Origin: a virus
Virus record (IMG/VR): IMGVR_UViG_3300038301_000339
Coordinates: 1 to 21,420 of that record
Direction: 5' to 3' (one strand)
Length of the DNA: 21,420 nucleotides
Shown: positions 6,542 to 15,075 of the stretch, one piece after another
How positions within the stretch are numbered: position 1 is the stretch's first letter
Layout of the letters: each line of letters begins with the position of its first letter
The notes under the pieces: generated by a model
What the model saw: only the letters and a program-made list of their open reading frames with translations
Told to the model about the DNA's origin: nothing
The model's database searches: none
Made by a program: the position numbers and the translations under genes

Positions 6542-8202
6542 TGTCGGGAGAGATTGACAGAATTCTCGCCTTACCAATCAAGTCCCCTAAACCCCCGCCG
6601 GACCTTACCCGTAATTTTATGCGTAAGGGCGGCAAAATGACCTTGAGGTCAATTCAAAGTGAGATTCTTTACGAAGCATCTCGCGCTAACGGGTTGCTAG
6701 GTCTGGTAGGTGTGGGAGAAGGTAAAACACTAGCATCCATGCTTTTACCCCATGTGGTAAAGCGAGAAGACGGGTCCCCAGTTTTACGCCCCCTTCTGCT
6801 AATCCCCGCAGCGATGAGAGCGCAGTGCATACACGATTGGGGTATTTACCAAGAGCACTTTTTACTTCCAGACACCTTAATGGTCAGAAGTTATGAGGAG
6901 ATCAGTAACAATACCTCGATGCTTAGAGAGTTGCGCCCCGATCTGATTATATGTGACGAGGCTCACAAGTTGAGAAACTTGGAAGCGTCTAGAACTAAGC
7001 GTGTCCGTAGGTATATGCGTTCCCATCGTCCTCGCTTCATTGCGTTGTCAGGTACCTTGACGGCTACGACAATCAAAGACTTTGCCCACTTGTCTAAATG
7101 GGCACTGGAGGAGGGTTCTCCTGTCCCTAATAGGCTTACCTACCTAAATTCCTGGGCAGCGTGCATCGATCGAGATGGTAGACCTAGTAAGGGTGACAAG
7201 ATGTCTATGACTAGAATGGTCAAGACATTCGGAGGGGATGCTAGGGAAGCATTCCAGAAAAGACTAGAGACTACCACCGGAGTAGTCTTATCAAAGAACG
7301 AAGGACCGCCGTGTTCTCTCATCATCGATATTCGGAAACCCGATCGTGATCCTAAAATAGAGAACTACTTGGATCAGATACGCGATACCTGGACTACACC
7401 TGGAGGTGAGGAGCTTGATTCCGCCTTGAGCTTTACCAGAGCCTGTAGACAGATCGCTTGCGGGTTTTACTACGTCTGGAAGTGGAAAAATGGGGTAGTG
7501 GACGAGGAATGGCTCGACGCTAGGTCAGAGTGGAACCGCGCAGTTAGAAGAGTTCTAAGTAAAGCGGGGGAAGGGTACGACAGTCCGTCATTACTAGGAG
7601 CCGCGTGTGAGAGGTTGTTAGCTGGAGAGCCGGAGAGACTTCCTAAATCTCTAATAGTAGCGTACCAGAAATGGCTGCCCCAGAAGGACAAACCCCTACC
7701 TCCAGTAGCTGCCAGATGGTTTTCAGACACGTTCATAAACCAAATTAAAGACGCCGTTGACGCGAGAGAGGAGCCCCCGATCATCTGGTACGGGCACCAA
7801 GCCGTAGCGTTAAGACTACATAAGAGCACGGGCTACCCTATTTTCGGACCTGGAACGGATGCCAGTGAACGCCTTGTTAAGCTCACCCAACCTACCCCGA
7901 TCATTGCATCGTTGTCCGCACATGCGACAGGCAAGAATCTCCAGATGTTTGGGCACTCCATTTTTGCCCACCCATTAAGTGACGGAGCCCGGTATGAGCA
8001 GGCGTTAGGAAGGCATCACAGGCAGGGGCAGCGTAGAGATGAGGTGACATCTACTGTCTTCGCACACCGCATTTTTGATAAGGCGTTCCACCAAGCGCAG
8101 AACAGCGCGGAGTATATAGAAGAGACAACGGGGCTACCTCAGCGCTTGAGATATGCGAGCTACCAAACTCTTGAAGAAAGTGACGAATCTTACACGAATT
8201 AA
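6541..8202 (+). CDS. SF2 (SNF2-like) DNA helicase/translocase
   Basis: A 553-residue protein with the full set of superfamily 2 motifs: Walker A GVGEGKT (57-63), Walker B DEAH (139-142) in IICDEAHKLRN, motif III SGT (170-172), motif V around ATGKNLQ, and motif VI QALGRHHRQGQRR with the arginine fingers (491, 494). The order and the motif VI sequence are closest to SNF2-like phage helicases. It lacks an obvious nuclease or DNA-binding extension. In this operon, between the nuclease, a possible ssDNA-binding protein and the polymerase, it probably remodels forks or recombination intermediates. The start overlaps the HTH gene. Confidence 0.85.
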   Translation: MSGEIDRILALPIKSPKPPPDLTRNFMRKGGKMTLRSIQSEILYEASRANGLLGLVGVGEGKTLASMLLPHVVKREDGSPVLRPLLLIPAAMRAQCIHDWGIYQEHFLLPDTLMVRSYEEISNNTSMLRELRPDLIICDEAHKLRNLEASRTKRVRRYMRSHRPRFIALSGTLTATTIKDFAHLSKWALEEGSPVPNRLTYLNSWAACIDRDGRPSKGDKMSMTRMVKTFGGDAREAFQKRLETTTGVVLSKNEGPPCSLIIDIRKPDRDPKIENYLDQIRDTWTTPGGEELDSALSFTRACRQIACGFYYVWKWKNGVVDEEWLDARSEWNRAVRRVLSKAGEGYDSPSLLGAACERLLAGEPERLPKSLIVAYQKWLPQKDKPLPPVAARWFSDTFINQIKDAVDAREEPPIIWYGHQAVALRLHKSTGYPIFGPGTDASERLVKLTQPTPIIASLSAHATGKNLQMFGHSIFAHPLSDGARYEQALGRHHRQGQRRDEVTSTVFAHRIFDKAFHQAQNSAEYIEETTGLPQRLRYASYQTLEESDESYTN

Positions 8203-8203
8203 G

Positions 8204-8232
8204 TTGACGTTCAAATTGCGAGAGATTACTGT
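8204..8232 (+). promoter_or_regulatory. Possible promoter before the 8283 gene
   Basis: TTGACG (8204-8209, 5 of 6 to the sigma70 -35 consensus) is followed after 17 nt by TACTGT (8227-8232, 3 of 6). It sits in the only sizeable gap (80 bp) in the replication operon. The weak -10 keeps confidence low. Confidence 0.35.
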
Positions 8233-8237
8233 CTACC

Positions 8238-8256
8238 TTCACACGTTAGATGTGAA
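8238..8256. promoter_or_regulatory. Inverted repeat TTCACA-7nt-TGTGAA, possible operator
   Basis: Perfect 6-bp arms with a 7-nt spacer lie just after the possible -10, where a repressor site or a 5' hairpin would act. The AAGGAG ribosome site follows 14 nt later. Confidence 0.35.
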
Positions 8257-8282
8257 AAACTAAGGAACTAAGGAGCTAAGAA

Positions 8283-8765
8283 ATGGATTATAAGGATCTA
8301 GCGAAATTACTCGCAGAACAGAAAATTAGTGGCTACAGCACTGAGTACTTTAACAAGGTAGACGCAGTTTATGAGTGTGTAGTTGACAATGTATTAATGA
8401 CCCAGAACAAGAAGTTTGAGAACAAGGTGGTTTTTGAGGTTAAGGTTGACAGCAATGACGGGAGCGAGGGCGCTAATCTGCCTGGGGCAGATTGCAAAAT
8501 AATCTACTCCCTTGATCCATGGAACTTGGAAAAAGTCAAGATGCACTTGCAAGGCATGTTGAGCGTAGAGTTCGGGTCGCTTGAGGATGACGTTCAGGAG
8601 CAACTACTTGTCGAAGCCCTTGAACCTTGCGAAGAGAAGGACGGAAAATCAGCGCTAAGTGGGCTGCGTATTCGATTAGTCTCTTCCCTACGAAACACTG
8701 AGAGCCGAATTGCTGAAGGCAAGGGTAGCTTTGTTAACTTCAAGATCACTCGGCTTAACCCTTGA
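8283..8765 (+). CDS. Hypothetical protein, possible phage ssDNA-binding protein (160 aa)
   Basis: The start at ATG 8283 has a strong AAGGAG site 7 nt upstream, unlike its neighbours, and possibly its own promoter, which would suit a protein needed in high amount. The pattern fits an OB-like fold of alternating strands: AVYECVVDNVLMTQ, NKVVFEVKVDSND, KIIYSLDP, then LSGLRIRLVSS and SFVNFKITRL. A helix (LEKVKMHLQGML) follows the Trp-containing segment. Phage single-stranded-DNA-binding proteins of this size share that order and commonly sit beside the polymerase. The C-terminus is not acidic as in bacterial SSB. The name is inference from layout and neighbourhood. Confidence 0.55.
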   Translation: MDYKDLAKLLAEQKISGYSTEYFNKVDAVYECVVDNVLMTQNKKFENKVVFEVKVDSNDGSEGANLPGADCKIIYSLDPWNLEKVKMHLQGMLSVEFGSLEDDVQEQLLVEALEPCEEKDGKSALSGLRIRLVSSLRNTESRIAEGKGSFVNFKITRLNP

Positions 8766-10753
8766 GTGAGGTCGCAACCCCTGAGTACCTTGCTTTTATG
8801 GAGCAGGGTGCTTGGGTCTTTGACCTTGAGACCCACCTTATCAAGGCAGGTAGCCAAGCTCCTCCTGTAGTGTGCATGTCACGCAGATTTTTACCTGCAA
8901 GGGATGACACTGAAAGCCAAATTATCGATGACATACATTCTGAGGGAGATATACCTCAAAAGTTCCTCGATATGGTGGATTCGGGATGTGCCATTGTGGG
9001 TCATAATGTTGCTTTTGATGTGACCGTGTTGATCCAGAACTTCCCTCACTTAATACCCCGTATTTTTGAGGCTTTGGACAAGGGACAAATACTTTGCACG
9101 ATGCTGATGAGCCGACTTTTCGAGAATGCAATGGGGCGACTTCAGAGGCAGGGTAGGAGGAAATTGAAGCATGAGACTGTATCTCCCTTTTCTCTAGCCG
9201 GGTGTGTCCACAGGTACCTTGGAAGGGACATAAGTGAAGGTAAGCAGGTAGGTGCATGGCGCTATCGGTACGAGGAACTTACAGGCATACCAGTTAGTCA
9301 GTATCCACAGGCAGCAATCGAGTACGCTCTTTCAGACGTTGAGCATACCGGCGACCTTTTTACGGCGCTAGTTCTCTTGGCTCGACATAGGGGACTCCCT
9401 AAAGGCGAGGCTAAAGACAGTCGCCATAGTTTGAATGTCTTATTTGATGCGTCAGCAAGAACCCGAGCGGCTGTCGCCTTGAGATTGATGGAGTGCTGGG
9501 GGATACGGACGGATCCCAATAGAGTCATTAAGCTAGAATCCGCTGTCGAGGAGGTTATCGAAGCTGCGAACAAAATAATGATGAGAGAAAACCTAATGCG
9601 TGCCGACGGGAGCACCGACATGGCGCTTCTGCGCGAAAGGGTAGAGACAGCTTATTTGAGTCGTGGCTTAGGGGTCCCTAAGACAGACAAAGGTAATATC
9701 AGGACCGACCGAGCAACTTTAAGAGAGAGCGGGGATTCTATACTAGAAGGGTGGGCGGCGGCAGGGTTTGCCTTTAAAGTCAGAAGCACTTTTTTACCGG
9801 CGGTTAAGTTAGGTACAACGCAGCCGGTACATTGCAGGTATCAGGTGATGGTAGAGACCGGACGAACATCCTGTAGCAGTCCCAACCTTCAGCAGATACC
9901 TCGTGCATCAGGAAGACTAGCCGTTAGAGAGACTTTCATACCTAGAAAGGGATACGCATTTTTGGCGGCAGACTATGACGCGGTTGAGATGCGTACCTTT
10001 GCCCAGGTGCTTCTAGACGATGTAGGGCAGAGCGAAATGGCAGAGCAATTTCAATCTAACCCTGATTTTGACCCTCATGTATTTTTTGCGGAGCATTTAG
10101 CACAGGGCAAGTGGGATACATTGGTAGATTCAGACAAGAAAGATCTTAGAACTCGAAGCAAGGCAGCTAACTTTGGTTTTTCGGGAGCTTTGGGTATCAC
10201 CACGTTCGTTACATTCTGCAAAAATTTTGGACTTCATCTAACTGAGAATGATGCCCAACGATTGAAGACTATGTGGTTCAACAAGTATCCTGAAGTGAGG
10301 CAATACTTTAGAAACATTAGTTCTCGCCTAGATCCCTTCGAGAATACCGGCACCGTTATCCACCGTCGTAGTAATAGGATTCGAGGCGACTGTTCGTTTA
10401 CCCAATGTGCGAATAGCCCTTTTCAGGGTATGAGCGCAGATGGGGCTCTCCATGCTCTTTATTTAGTAGTCAAAGAGTGTTTCGGTGCAACGGGTACGGA
10501 ATCTCCCTTATTTGGATCGCGTCCGGTCTTATACATCCACGATGAGATCGTAATGGAAACCCCTATCGACAAGGTACATGTGGCAGGACACAGGCTGTGC
10601 GAGTTAATGGTGGAGGGTATGGAGATGTATGTACCAGATGTCCCTATCCGAGCATCGCCCATCGCAATGGATCGCTGGTCTAAAGACGCTGAAGCGGTGT
10701 TTGATTCTTCAGGGAAACTAGCGGTTTGGAAGAGTGATTTAGTAAAACACTAG
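8762..10753 (+). CDS. polA-like: Family A DNA polymerase with 3'-5' exonuclease
   Basis: A 663-residue protein with TTG 8762 overlapping the previous TGA (TTGA); the next in-frame ATG is about 13 codons on, still before the first catalytic residue. Exonuclease motifs are complete: D21/E23 in FDLET, N82-D86 in GHNVAFD, and Y188-xxx-D192. Polymerase motif A is ADYDAVEMR (D404, E409), motif B runs R463-K467-F471, and motif C is HDE (593-595). Both halves therefore look active for copying and proofreading. In motif B the Tyr of Escherichia coli Pol I (Y766) is replaced: NFGFSGALG puts Gly475 there, a variant I recall from other phage polymerases. There is no 5'-3' exonuclease domain. It is the replicative polymerase and closes the operon. 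Confidence 0.9.
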   Translation: MSEVATPEYLAFMEQGAWVFDLETHLIKAGSQAPPVVCMSRRFLPARDDTESQIIDDIHSEGDIPQKFLDMVDSGCAIVGHNVAFDVTVLIQNFPHLIPRIFEALDKGQILCTMLMSRLFENAMGRLQRQGRRKLKHETVSPFSLAGCVHRYLGRDISEGKQVGAWRYRYEELTGIPVSQYPQAAIEYALSDVEHTGDLFTALVLLARHRGLPKGEAKDSRHSLNVLFDASARTRAAVALRLMECWGIRTDPNRVIKLESAVEEVIEAANKIMMRENLMRADGSTDMALLRERVETAYLSRGLGVPKTDKGNIRTDRATLRESGDSILEGWAAAGFAFKVRSTFLPAVKLGTTQPVHCRYQVMVETGRTSCSSPNLQQIPRASGRLAVRETFIPRKGYAFLAADYDAVEMRTFAQVLLDDVGQSEMAEQFQSNPDFDPHVFFAEHLAQGKWDTLVDSDKKDLRTRSKAANFGFSGALGITTFVTFCKNFGLHLTENDAQRLKTMWFNKYPEVRQYFRNISSRLDPFENTGTVIHRRSNRIRGDCSFTQCANSPFQGMSADGALHALYLVVKECFGATGTESPLFGSRPVLYIHDEIVMETPIDKVHVAGHRLCELMVEGMEMYVPDVPIRASPIAMDRWSKDAEAVFDSSGKLAVWKSDLVKH

Positions 10754-10836
10754 ACATTGCAATAATTATCCTACACTATCTGGAAATGTATGTTGCGTAG
10801 ACCCTGGCGTTAAACTATCAAAGGGATAGGTGTGTC
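10754..10836 (+). promoter_or_regulatory. Gap between replication and late operons, likely holding a promoter
   Basis: This 83-bp AT-rich gap separates two functional blocks on the same strand, so a late promoter is expected. TTGCGT (about 10793) with TATCAA 17 nt later is one weak sigma70-like match. AACTATCAAAGGG resembles the CTATACAAAGG element seen before the zinc-ribbon gene. No hairpin with a T-run is visible, so there is no clear terminator for the upstream operon. Confidence 0.3.
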
Positions 10837-11637
10837 ATGGGAATTTATACTGCTCCAGGAAGAATCGTTTTCGCAGAAAACGCATTATCCCAACAGGTAG
10901 GAAATGAGCCTTTACGGGGGCTTGGCTATCGGAAGCTCGGGGAAAACCGCAGCGGCATTGGAGGGGTGAAAAGGTTTAACACCAATTCATCCGCAGGGCG
11001 TCAGGGACCCGGACCATGGTCAGTAAAGGGTCGATTCTTCTCAGGACCTAGCGACGCTAAACTCGCAGAATGGGTCTATCGATTTCAACACGACTATCAA
11101 AACTGCCCAGGTAAGCCCAGTGCTCAGAGTCTAAACTCACAAAACAATCCTTGGGACGTATACAGGGCAATCGATTATTGTAAGAATCGCGATGGAATGA
11201 TTGGGCACGCGACGATGTGCCAGATTGTACAAGCGATTGTTAAAAATCTGCCCTTCTGGGGAGCCTTTTGGTCGGCAAATCTCGATCCCAAACAGAACCT
11301 AGCTCACTACGCAGCTAACGGTGCTGAAGGATGTTCTTTCCTTTGCAGCGACGTAGCTTGTGATAAACGAGCCGTCACGAACTGCCAGCCGTGTGGAGAC
11401 CCCGCAGCAGGGCGGACCCAGACTGGGGCGCACAATGAGAAAAATGACGGAAAACGACGTTCTTACCAACCACCTCCAGGGCGACGCACCCGTCAACCTG
11501 TAAAGCCTACACCTCCCAGCATTAGGCGCTCAGACTCACTCAAGAAAGAAGATAATACCCTTCTTTGGGTTGGAGGAATTAGTCTTCTAGCGGTTGGCGG
11601 GTATCTTGTAGCCAAAAAAAGAGGGTTGATTAAGTAA
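10837..11637 (+). CDS. Cys-rich, C-terminally membrane-anchored late protein, possible peptidoglycan-binding domain
   Basis: A 266-residue protein preceded by AAAGGGATAGG. The N-terminal arm contains LRGLG (26-30). The middle (about 75-140) has a Q-rich helix WVYRFQHDYQNC and later RDGMIGHATMCQIVQAI, which resembles the DG-x-x-G-x-x-T core of peptidoglycan-binding domains. Eight cysteines follow in paired spacing (GCSFLCSDVAC, CQPC), an even number. Then comes a basic, Pro-rich linker (PPPGRRTRQPVKPTPP), a single membrane span (241-259) and a basic tail KKRGLIK. There is no N-terminal signal peptide. As first gene of the late operon it is probably a virion or envelope-contact component. The wall-binding assignment is tentative; the membrane anchor is clear. 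Confidence 0.6.
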   Translation: MGIYTAPGRIVFAENALSQQVGNEPLRGLGYRKLGENRSGIGGVKRFNTNSSAGRQGPGPWSVKGRFFSGPSDAKLAEWVYRFQHDYQNCPGKPSAQSLNSQNNPWDVYRAIDYCKNRDGMIGHATMCQIVQAIVKNLPFWGAFWSANLDPKQNLAHYAANGAEGCSFLCSDVACDKRAVTNCQPCGDPAAGRTQTGAHNEKNDGKRRSYQPPPGRRTRQPVKPTPPSIRRSDSLKKEDNTLLWVGGISLLAVGGYLVAKKRGLIK

Positions 11638-12177
11638 ATGAGGTTGGACCGCAAATCTGCGCCCGTCGCTCGTTACACTACCACCAGTAAAACGTACCGT
11701 GGAATACCTCAGACGATCGAATGGATGCGAAAACTGGCGAGGCAGGGACAAAGTGACCCGCAAGTTCGGCGCTATGCAATCAATTGTATAAGAGAAGTTC
11801 GCCCAAAGGACCATCTGAGCGAAGTCGCGGCTCTTTACTACGACACTGCTCGCAGGATTCGATACACACGAGATCCCGCAGAAGCAGAGTTAGTGCAGCA
11901 TCCGTTGGTAACGCTTAGGGAACGCTCTGGCGACTGCGACGACATGGCTACGCTATTAGTGGGTCTACTAGGGACCCAAGCCTTAGCAGTCGGAGCGCCT
12001 ACGGAATTCATCACAGCAGGGTTTAAAGAGAACCCAGGTGTAAATAAGTTTACGCATGTTTTTATGAGAGTTCAGGACCCGAACACAGGGGGCTGGCTAG
12101 TTATGGACCCTGTAGCCGGTCCAGAGACCTCCAACATGATTACTAAAACCAAGCGCTGGAAGCAGTATCACACCTGA
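11638..12177 (+). CDS. Transglutaminase-like cysteine enzyme (C-H-D triad)
   Basis: A 179-residue protein whose ATG directly follows the previous TAA. The transglutaminase-like superfamily triad is readable: Cys100 in SGDCDDMATLL, His140 in FTHVFMR, and Asp157 in VMDPVAG, with the expected helix after the Cys and strands around His and Asp. The N-terminal part is helical and basic. Bacterial and phage proteins of this fold are mostly cysteine proteases or amidases rather than cross-linkers. It has no membrane segment, unlike most of its neighbours, so it could act on them, for example as a maturation protease or cross-linker. That role is inference; the fold is well supported. Confidence 0.75.
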   Translation: MRLDRKSAPVARYTTTSKTYRGIPQTIEWMRKLARQGQSDPQVRRYAINCIREVRPKDHLSEVAALYYDTARRIRYTRDPAEAELVQHPLVTLRERSGDCDDMATLLVGLLGTQALAVGAPTEFITAGFKENPGVNKFTHVFMRVQDPNTGGWLVMDPVAGPETSNMITKTKRWKQYHT

Positions 12178-12213
12178 AAAGCGCCCAAGGTTACGGAAAG
12201 AAAGGTAGTTAAA

Positions 12214-12642
12214 ATGGCTCAGGGTTCAAGATTTGTAGCACCTAGATTTAACGGTCCCGGCTTGTGGGATCCTCGCATACCAGGACAGGCTTACCCCGAG
12301 CCACAAGAAGGCGTGCCGTATGTAGAGGGTACAGCGGGACTATCGGGTGACTGCGGATGCTCAGGAGTGGGAGCACTTCCCTCGCCAGTTAACTTGGGAG
12401 CACGAGCATCTATAAGATTCCCTACTTCATTGTTGAGAGCACCTAATAACATCGCTGATTTGTCGAGAAGTCTCTCAAATCGCAGTGGCGCGGCACAAAT
12501 TGCTCGGATAGGTAATCCGAATCTTATAGGCAGAGGTACCTACCCATCGACTGCCGAAGGCGGCATGAGCACGGTAAAGAAAGTAGGTCTGGGAATAGGC
12601 GGATTAGTCGGCATCTATGTCCTTTACGAGCTAATGAAGTAG
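12214..12642 (+). CDS. Small C-terminally anchored late protein (142 aa)
   Basis: The ATG has AAAGGTAG upstream. The N-terminal half is Gly/Pro-rich and disordered in look (RFNGPGLWDPRIPGQAYPEP), with DCGCSGVGALP (46-56) carrying two cysteines and a GVG motif. A helical stretch (NNIADLSRSLSN) follows, and the protein ends with KK then a Gly-patterned span GLGIGGLVGIYVLYELM (about 124-141) and one final Lys. No signal peptide. The plan of variable head plus terminal span is shared with at least five genes downstream. Function is unknown; a minor membrane protein of the virion is likely. Confidence 0.6.
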   Translation: MAQGSRFVAPRFNGPGLWDPRIPGQAYPEPQEGVPYVEGTAGLSGDCGCSGVGALPSPVNLGARASIRFPTSLLRAPNNIADLSRSLSNRSGAAQIARIGNPNLIGRGTYPSTAEGGMSTVKKVGLGIGGLVGIYVLYELMK

Positions 12643-12650
12643 GGAATCTT

Positions 12651-13397
12651 ATGGAAGCAGTCACACCAAAGTTTGGTCGAGGGAATCCCCTTCTTGATCG
12701 TATCAACGACATGCGTGAGCGAGCAGGAATGGGTCCGTTGGATAACCAGCCGGACGAGCCAGACGCTCACATCATTGATGCTCGCAGAGACGGTCCTGTA
12801 GGGATGGGTGATCCTTTGCCGGAATTGCCTGAGATGCCTTACACAGGAAGTGATGGCGACTTCGGAGGAGCGGGAGCTAGTGATAGCTGGGACCCTGAAC
12901 TTGATACGGAAACTTCTCTGCCTCCTGAAAACAACGTAAAAGCCGTAACCGTGTCTAAGTCGTCAGCACCTACGTGTAAGCCGAAAGCATTTTACCAAGA
13001 GACATCTTTTCTTTTGGGCGGATTAATCGCACCTATCCCATTCGCTGCATATCAGGCTTACAAACGCAAAGCTCGACAAGTTACGTGCAGTACAAACGGT
13101 GGAACTCAAGTTTCCCCGCAGTGTAAGAATCTGGCAGTAGAAAGCGCCAATCACCTACGTTGCCACAAGGAAAGTCTCGAATCTGACGCTGGTGATTCAG
13201 TGAAGATGATGATGCGTAGACAGTCTTGGGGATTACCTCTTGCTATTGCAGGCGGATTAGTAGGGGCATATCACGGTCACAAAAAACAAGACGGCTGGAA
13301 AACTACTACTGCGTGGGGTGCAGCAGGACTGTTGTTTCCTTTCGTCGCTGCGGGTGTAGCTGCGTGGCAAGGTTTTCCTCTTTACAGGAAGAAGTGA
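12651..13397 (+). CDS. Three-span membrane protein with acidic N-terminal arm (248 aa)
   Basis: ATG 12651 follows TAGGGA. Residues 1-100 are acidic, Pro/Gly-rich and likely disordered (LPELPEMPYTGSDGDFGG). Three hydrophobic segments follow: FLLGGLIAPIPFAAYQAY (about 122-139), WGLPLAIAGGLVGAYHGH (about 195-212) and TAWGAAGLLFPFVAAGVAAW (about 221-240). Between the first two lies a polar loop with three cysteines (TCST, QCKN, RCHK), and one more cysteine (TCKP) precedes the first span, four in all. The C-terminus is basic (YRKK). No known family is recognised. A pore, scaffold or membrane-curving role in a virion is possible. Confidence 0.6.
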   Translation: MEAVTPKFGRGNPLLDRINDMRERAGMGPLDNQPDEPDAHIIDARRDGPVGMGDPLPELPEMPYTGSDGDFGGAGASDSWDPELDTETSLPPENNVKAVTVSKSSAPTCKPKAFYQETSFLLGGLIAPIPFAAYQAYKRKARQVTCSTNGGTQVSPQCKNLAVESANHLRCHKESLESDAGDSVKMMMRRQSWGLPLAIAGGLVGAYHGHKKQDGWKTTTAWGAAGLLFPFVAAGVAAWQGFPLYRKK

Positions 13398-13405
13398 GTT
13401 AAAAG

Positions 13406-14593
13406 ATGTACGCAGAAGATCCGAGCTACCCAAAGTCTAGACTATACGACTCATTTGACCTAGCACATACGCCTAAGCGAAGCTCCTCGGAACTTCCCCC
13501 GGGAGCAGGCATTTTCGCATACAGAAATCCTAACGAACGCCAACGTGCTTTTATGCAATGGCTCGAAAGTGTGGACGGGCTGGGCGCGTATGATGCTATC
13601 AGGGGCTTAGGACTATCCTGGAGTGATGTAAAAGATGCCGGTCGGTGGGTCGGACGTCAAGCAAAGACCGGATACGACGCCACCATAGGCGCAGCGGTAG
13701 ATTATGTTGGCGAGGGGGTGAATTGGGTCGTAGAGCAGGTCAAAGATTTTGATACTTGGATGGAAGACCAGCTAGAAAAAATCGGCTTAGGTGGAATGTA
13801 TCGGGACATAGCGGACACTGTTGTCAAAATAGGAAATAAGGCTTTAGTAGCGGTAGGTAAAACTATCGATGGCGCTATCAACATAATAGTGGTTGAGGGC
13901 GGTAAATATGTTGGGGCGATAGCTGCCGGAGCAGCATGTGCAGCAGGCAATGTAGTAGGTATTGCTATCCCGCCACACGCATGTGCCGCAATTGGTGCCC
14001 AGATTGGCGAAATCGCAGGTGAGACAATTGGCGATGTAATGAACCACATCAAGGCGGAGACCATAGACGCTTTACGCCCCCAAGACGTATCACAGGGCAC
14101 ACAGCAGTTGGCACGCGGACTCACGATGGAGCAATGCCCCCTTCCTGATCCTAGTACTATTGTACTAATGTTTAATGAACCGCTGGCTAAGTGGACTGCG
14201 GCAGCCAAACGAAGCTACTTTGCAGACCTCCAAAGGCGAGCCACGCACCCGGTAGCTAAACAGTATTATCAGTGCCGTGCAACCCAGTATAATTTTGGCT
14301 CGGTTATGGATCGATTGGGCATAAATAGCATTACCGCAATGCTTAATCGGGGGGCTCCGAGTACGCGAAATTTGAACTTTCAAAGAAGCATAACTGCTTT
14401 GAACAAAATAGGAACCCGGCGCAAGGCATACGATAAGTTTCTTACAACAGGAGGCAGAAATGTGCGCCTGTCCAAGCACGCAACAACAACAACTCCTCCT
14501 CCAGAAGAAGAATCCAATCTACTTCTTTTCGCAGCTTCAGGGCTCGCGGTTGTGGGGTTAGCGGTTGTGGGTAAAAAGAAAGGGTGGTTTTAA
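13406..14593 (+). CDS. Large late membrane protein with GLGLSW motif and C-terminal anchor (395 aa)
   Basis: The start has GGAAGAAG upstream. Residues 1-55 form a polar arm; then VDGLG (56-60) and IRGLGLSW (65-72) are followed by amphipathic helices (VGRQAKTGYDATIGAAVDYVGEG not counted as one motif; about 76-115). The middle (about 165-215) is Gly/Ala-rich with small-residue zippers (GAIAAGAACAAGN, IGAQIGEIAGETIG), typical of membrane-inserting helices. A helical basic region (ATHPVAKQYYQCRATQYNFG) precedes a Thr/Pro/Glu linker, then a single span (about 371-389) and KKKGWF. Four cysteines. The 19 bp coding GLGLSW are repeated exactly in the gene at 18827. This might be a membrane-penetrating virion protein; no family is recognised. 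Confidence 0.6.
   Translation: MYAEDPSYPKSRLYDSFDLAHTPKRSSSELPPGAGIFAYRNPNERQRAFMQWLESVDGLGAYDAIRGLGLSWSDVKDAGRWVGRQAKTGYDATIGAAVDYVGEGVNWVVEQVKDFDTWMEDQLEKIGLGGMYRDIADTVVKIGNKALVAVGKTIDGAINIIVVEGGKYVGAIAAGAACAAGNVVGIAIPPHACAAIGAQIGEIAGETIGDVMNHIKAETIDALRPQDVSQGTQQLARGLTMEQCPLPDPSTIVLMFNEPLAKWTAAAKRSYFADLQRRATHPVAKQYYQCRATQYNFGSVMDRLGINSITAMLNRGAPSTRNLNFQRSITALNKIGTRRKAYDKFLTTGGRNVRLSKHATTTTPPPEEESNLLLFAASGLAVVGLAVVGKKKGWF
13603..13621 (+). repeat. 19-bp exact repeat, copy 1 (encodes GLGLSW)
   Basis: GGGCTTAGGACTATCCTGG is identical to 18862-18880, in the same reading frame, near the start of the conserved part of both proteins. Flanks differ at once on both sides. Confidence 0.8.
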
Positions 14594-15075
14594 TGTACGT
14601 TGACAAATTACAAGGCGTCGGAATCCTAGACGACCTGAAAGAAGCGTTTGGAAGTGGCGGAGGACTGGGAACAGAGATTCTCACATCTAAGGCTTCCCGA
14701 GAACTTCTACAGCGTAAGTTACAAGAAGCGAAAGCAGGAGAGCGCCTCGGCAAAGAAATCGGTTGTGGTATAGCCTCAGCGTTCGATTCGGCTATACCTA
14801 AAGCAGTGTGGGGCACCTCGGACGTCCAGAAGGAATGTAAGCCCCCTAAAAAGGGTGGGATAAAGATCATTCACGCACCCAACGAGTATGCTGACTTCGC
14901 ACTAGCCGTCGCCAATCCGACTATCCAACGCGCTCAGAGAGTTGCGGCAGGAATTGCAGAGCCAAGAATTAAGGCGAGGCTTATGCCGTGGTTCGTAGGT
15001 CTACCCATTGCAGGGCTGCTAGTTGGTGCAGGCGTAACTTACTTGGTAATGAACAGAATGAGACCAAAACGATGA
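14593..15075 (+). CDS. C-terminally anchored late protein with N-terminal LQGVG (160 aa)
   Basis: I start at ATG 14593, overlapping the previous TAA (TAATG), rather than the upstream GTG. MYVDKLQGVGILDD places the L-x-G-V-G motif at residues 6-10, followed by an amphipathic helix and a Gly run (GSGGGLG). The middle is helical and charged; two cysteines (GCGIAS, KECKPP). The C-terminus has a long span WFVGLPIAGLLVGAGVTYLVM (about 133-153) and the basic tail NRMRPKR. Its stop overlaps the next ATG (ATGA). Function unknown; the plan matches the neighbouring anchored proteins. Confidence 0.6.
   Translation: MYVDKLQGVGILDDLKEAFGSGGGLGTEILTSKASRELLQRKLQEAKAGERLGKEIGCGIASAFDSAIPKAVWGTSDVQKECKPPKKGGIKIIHAPNEYADFALAVANPTIQRAQRVAAGIAEPRIKARLMPWFVGLPIAGLLVGAGVTYLVMNRMRPKR

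Noticed and set aside
12410-12529. 11-bp inverted repeat CTATAAGATTC / GAATCTTATAG about 98 nt apart within the 12214 gene
   Set aside because: Arms are short, the spacing is long, and the site is inside a coding region; chance is a sufficient explanation.
13702-14208. 168-residue open frame on the - strand
   Set aside because: It lies entirely inside the well-supported + strand gene 13406-14593, is rich in Pro/Ser/Thr as expected for an antisense shadow, and has no ribosome site or partner gene.
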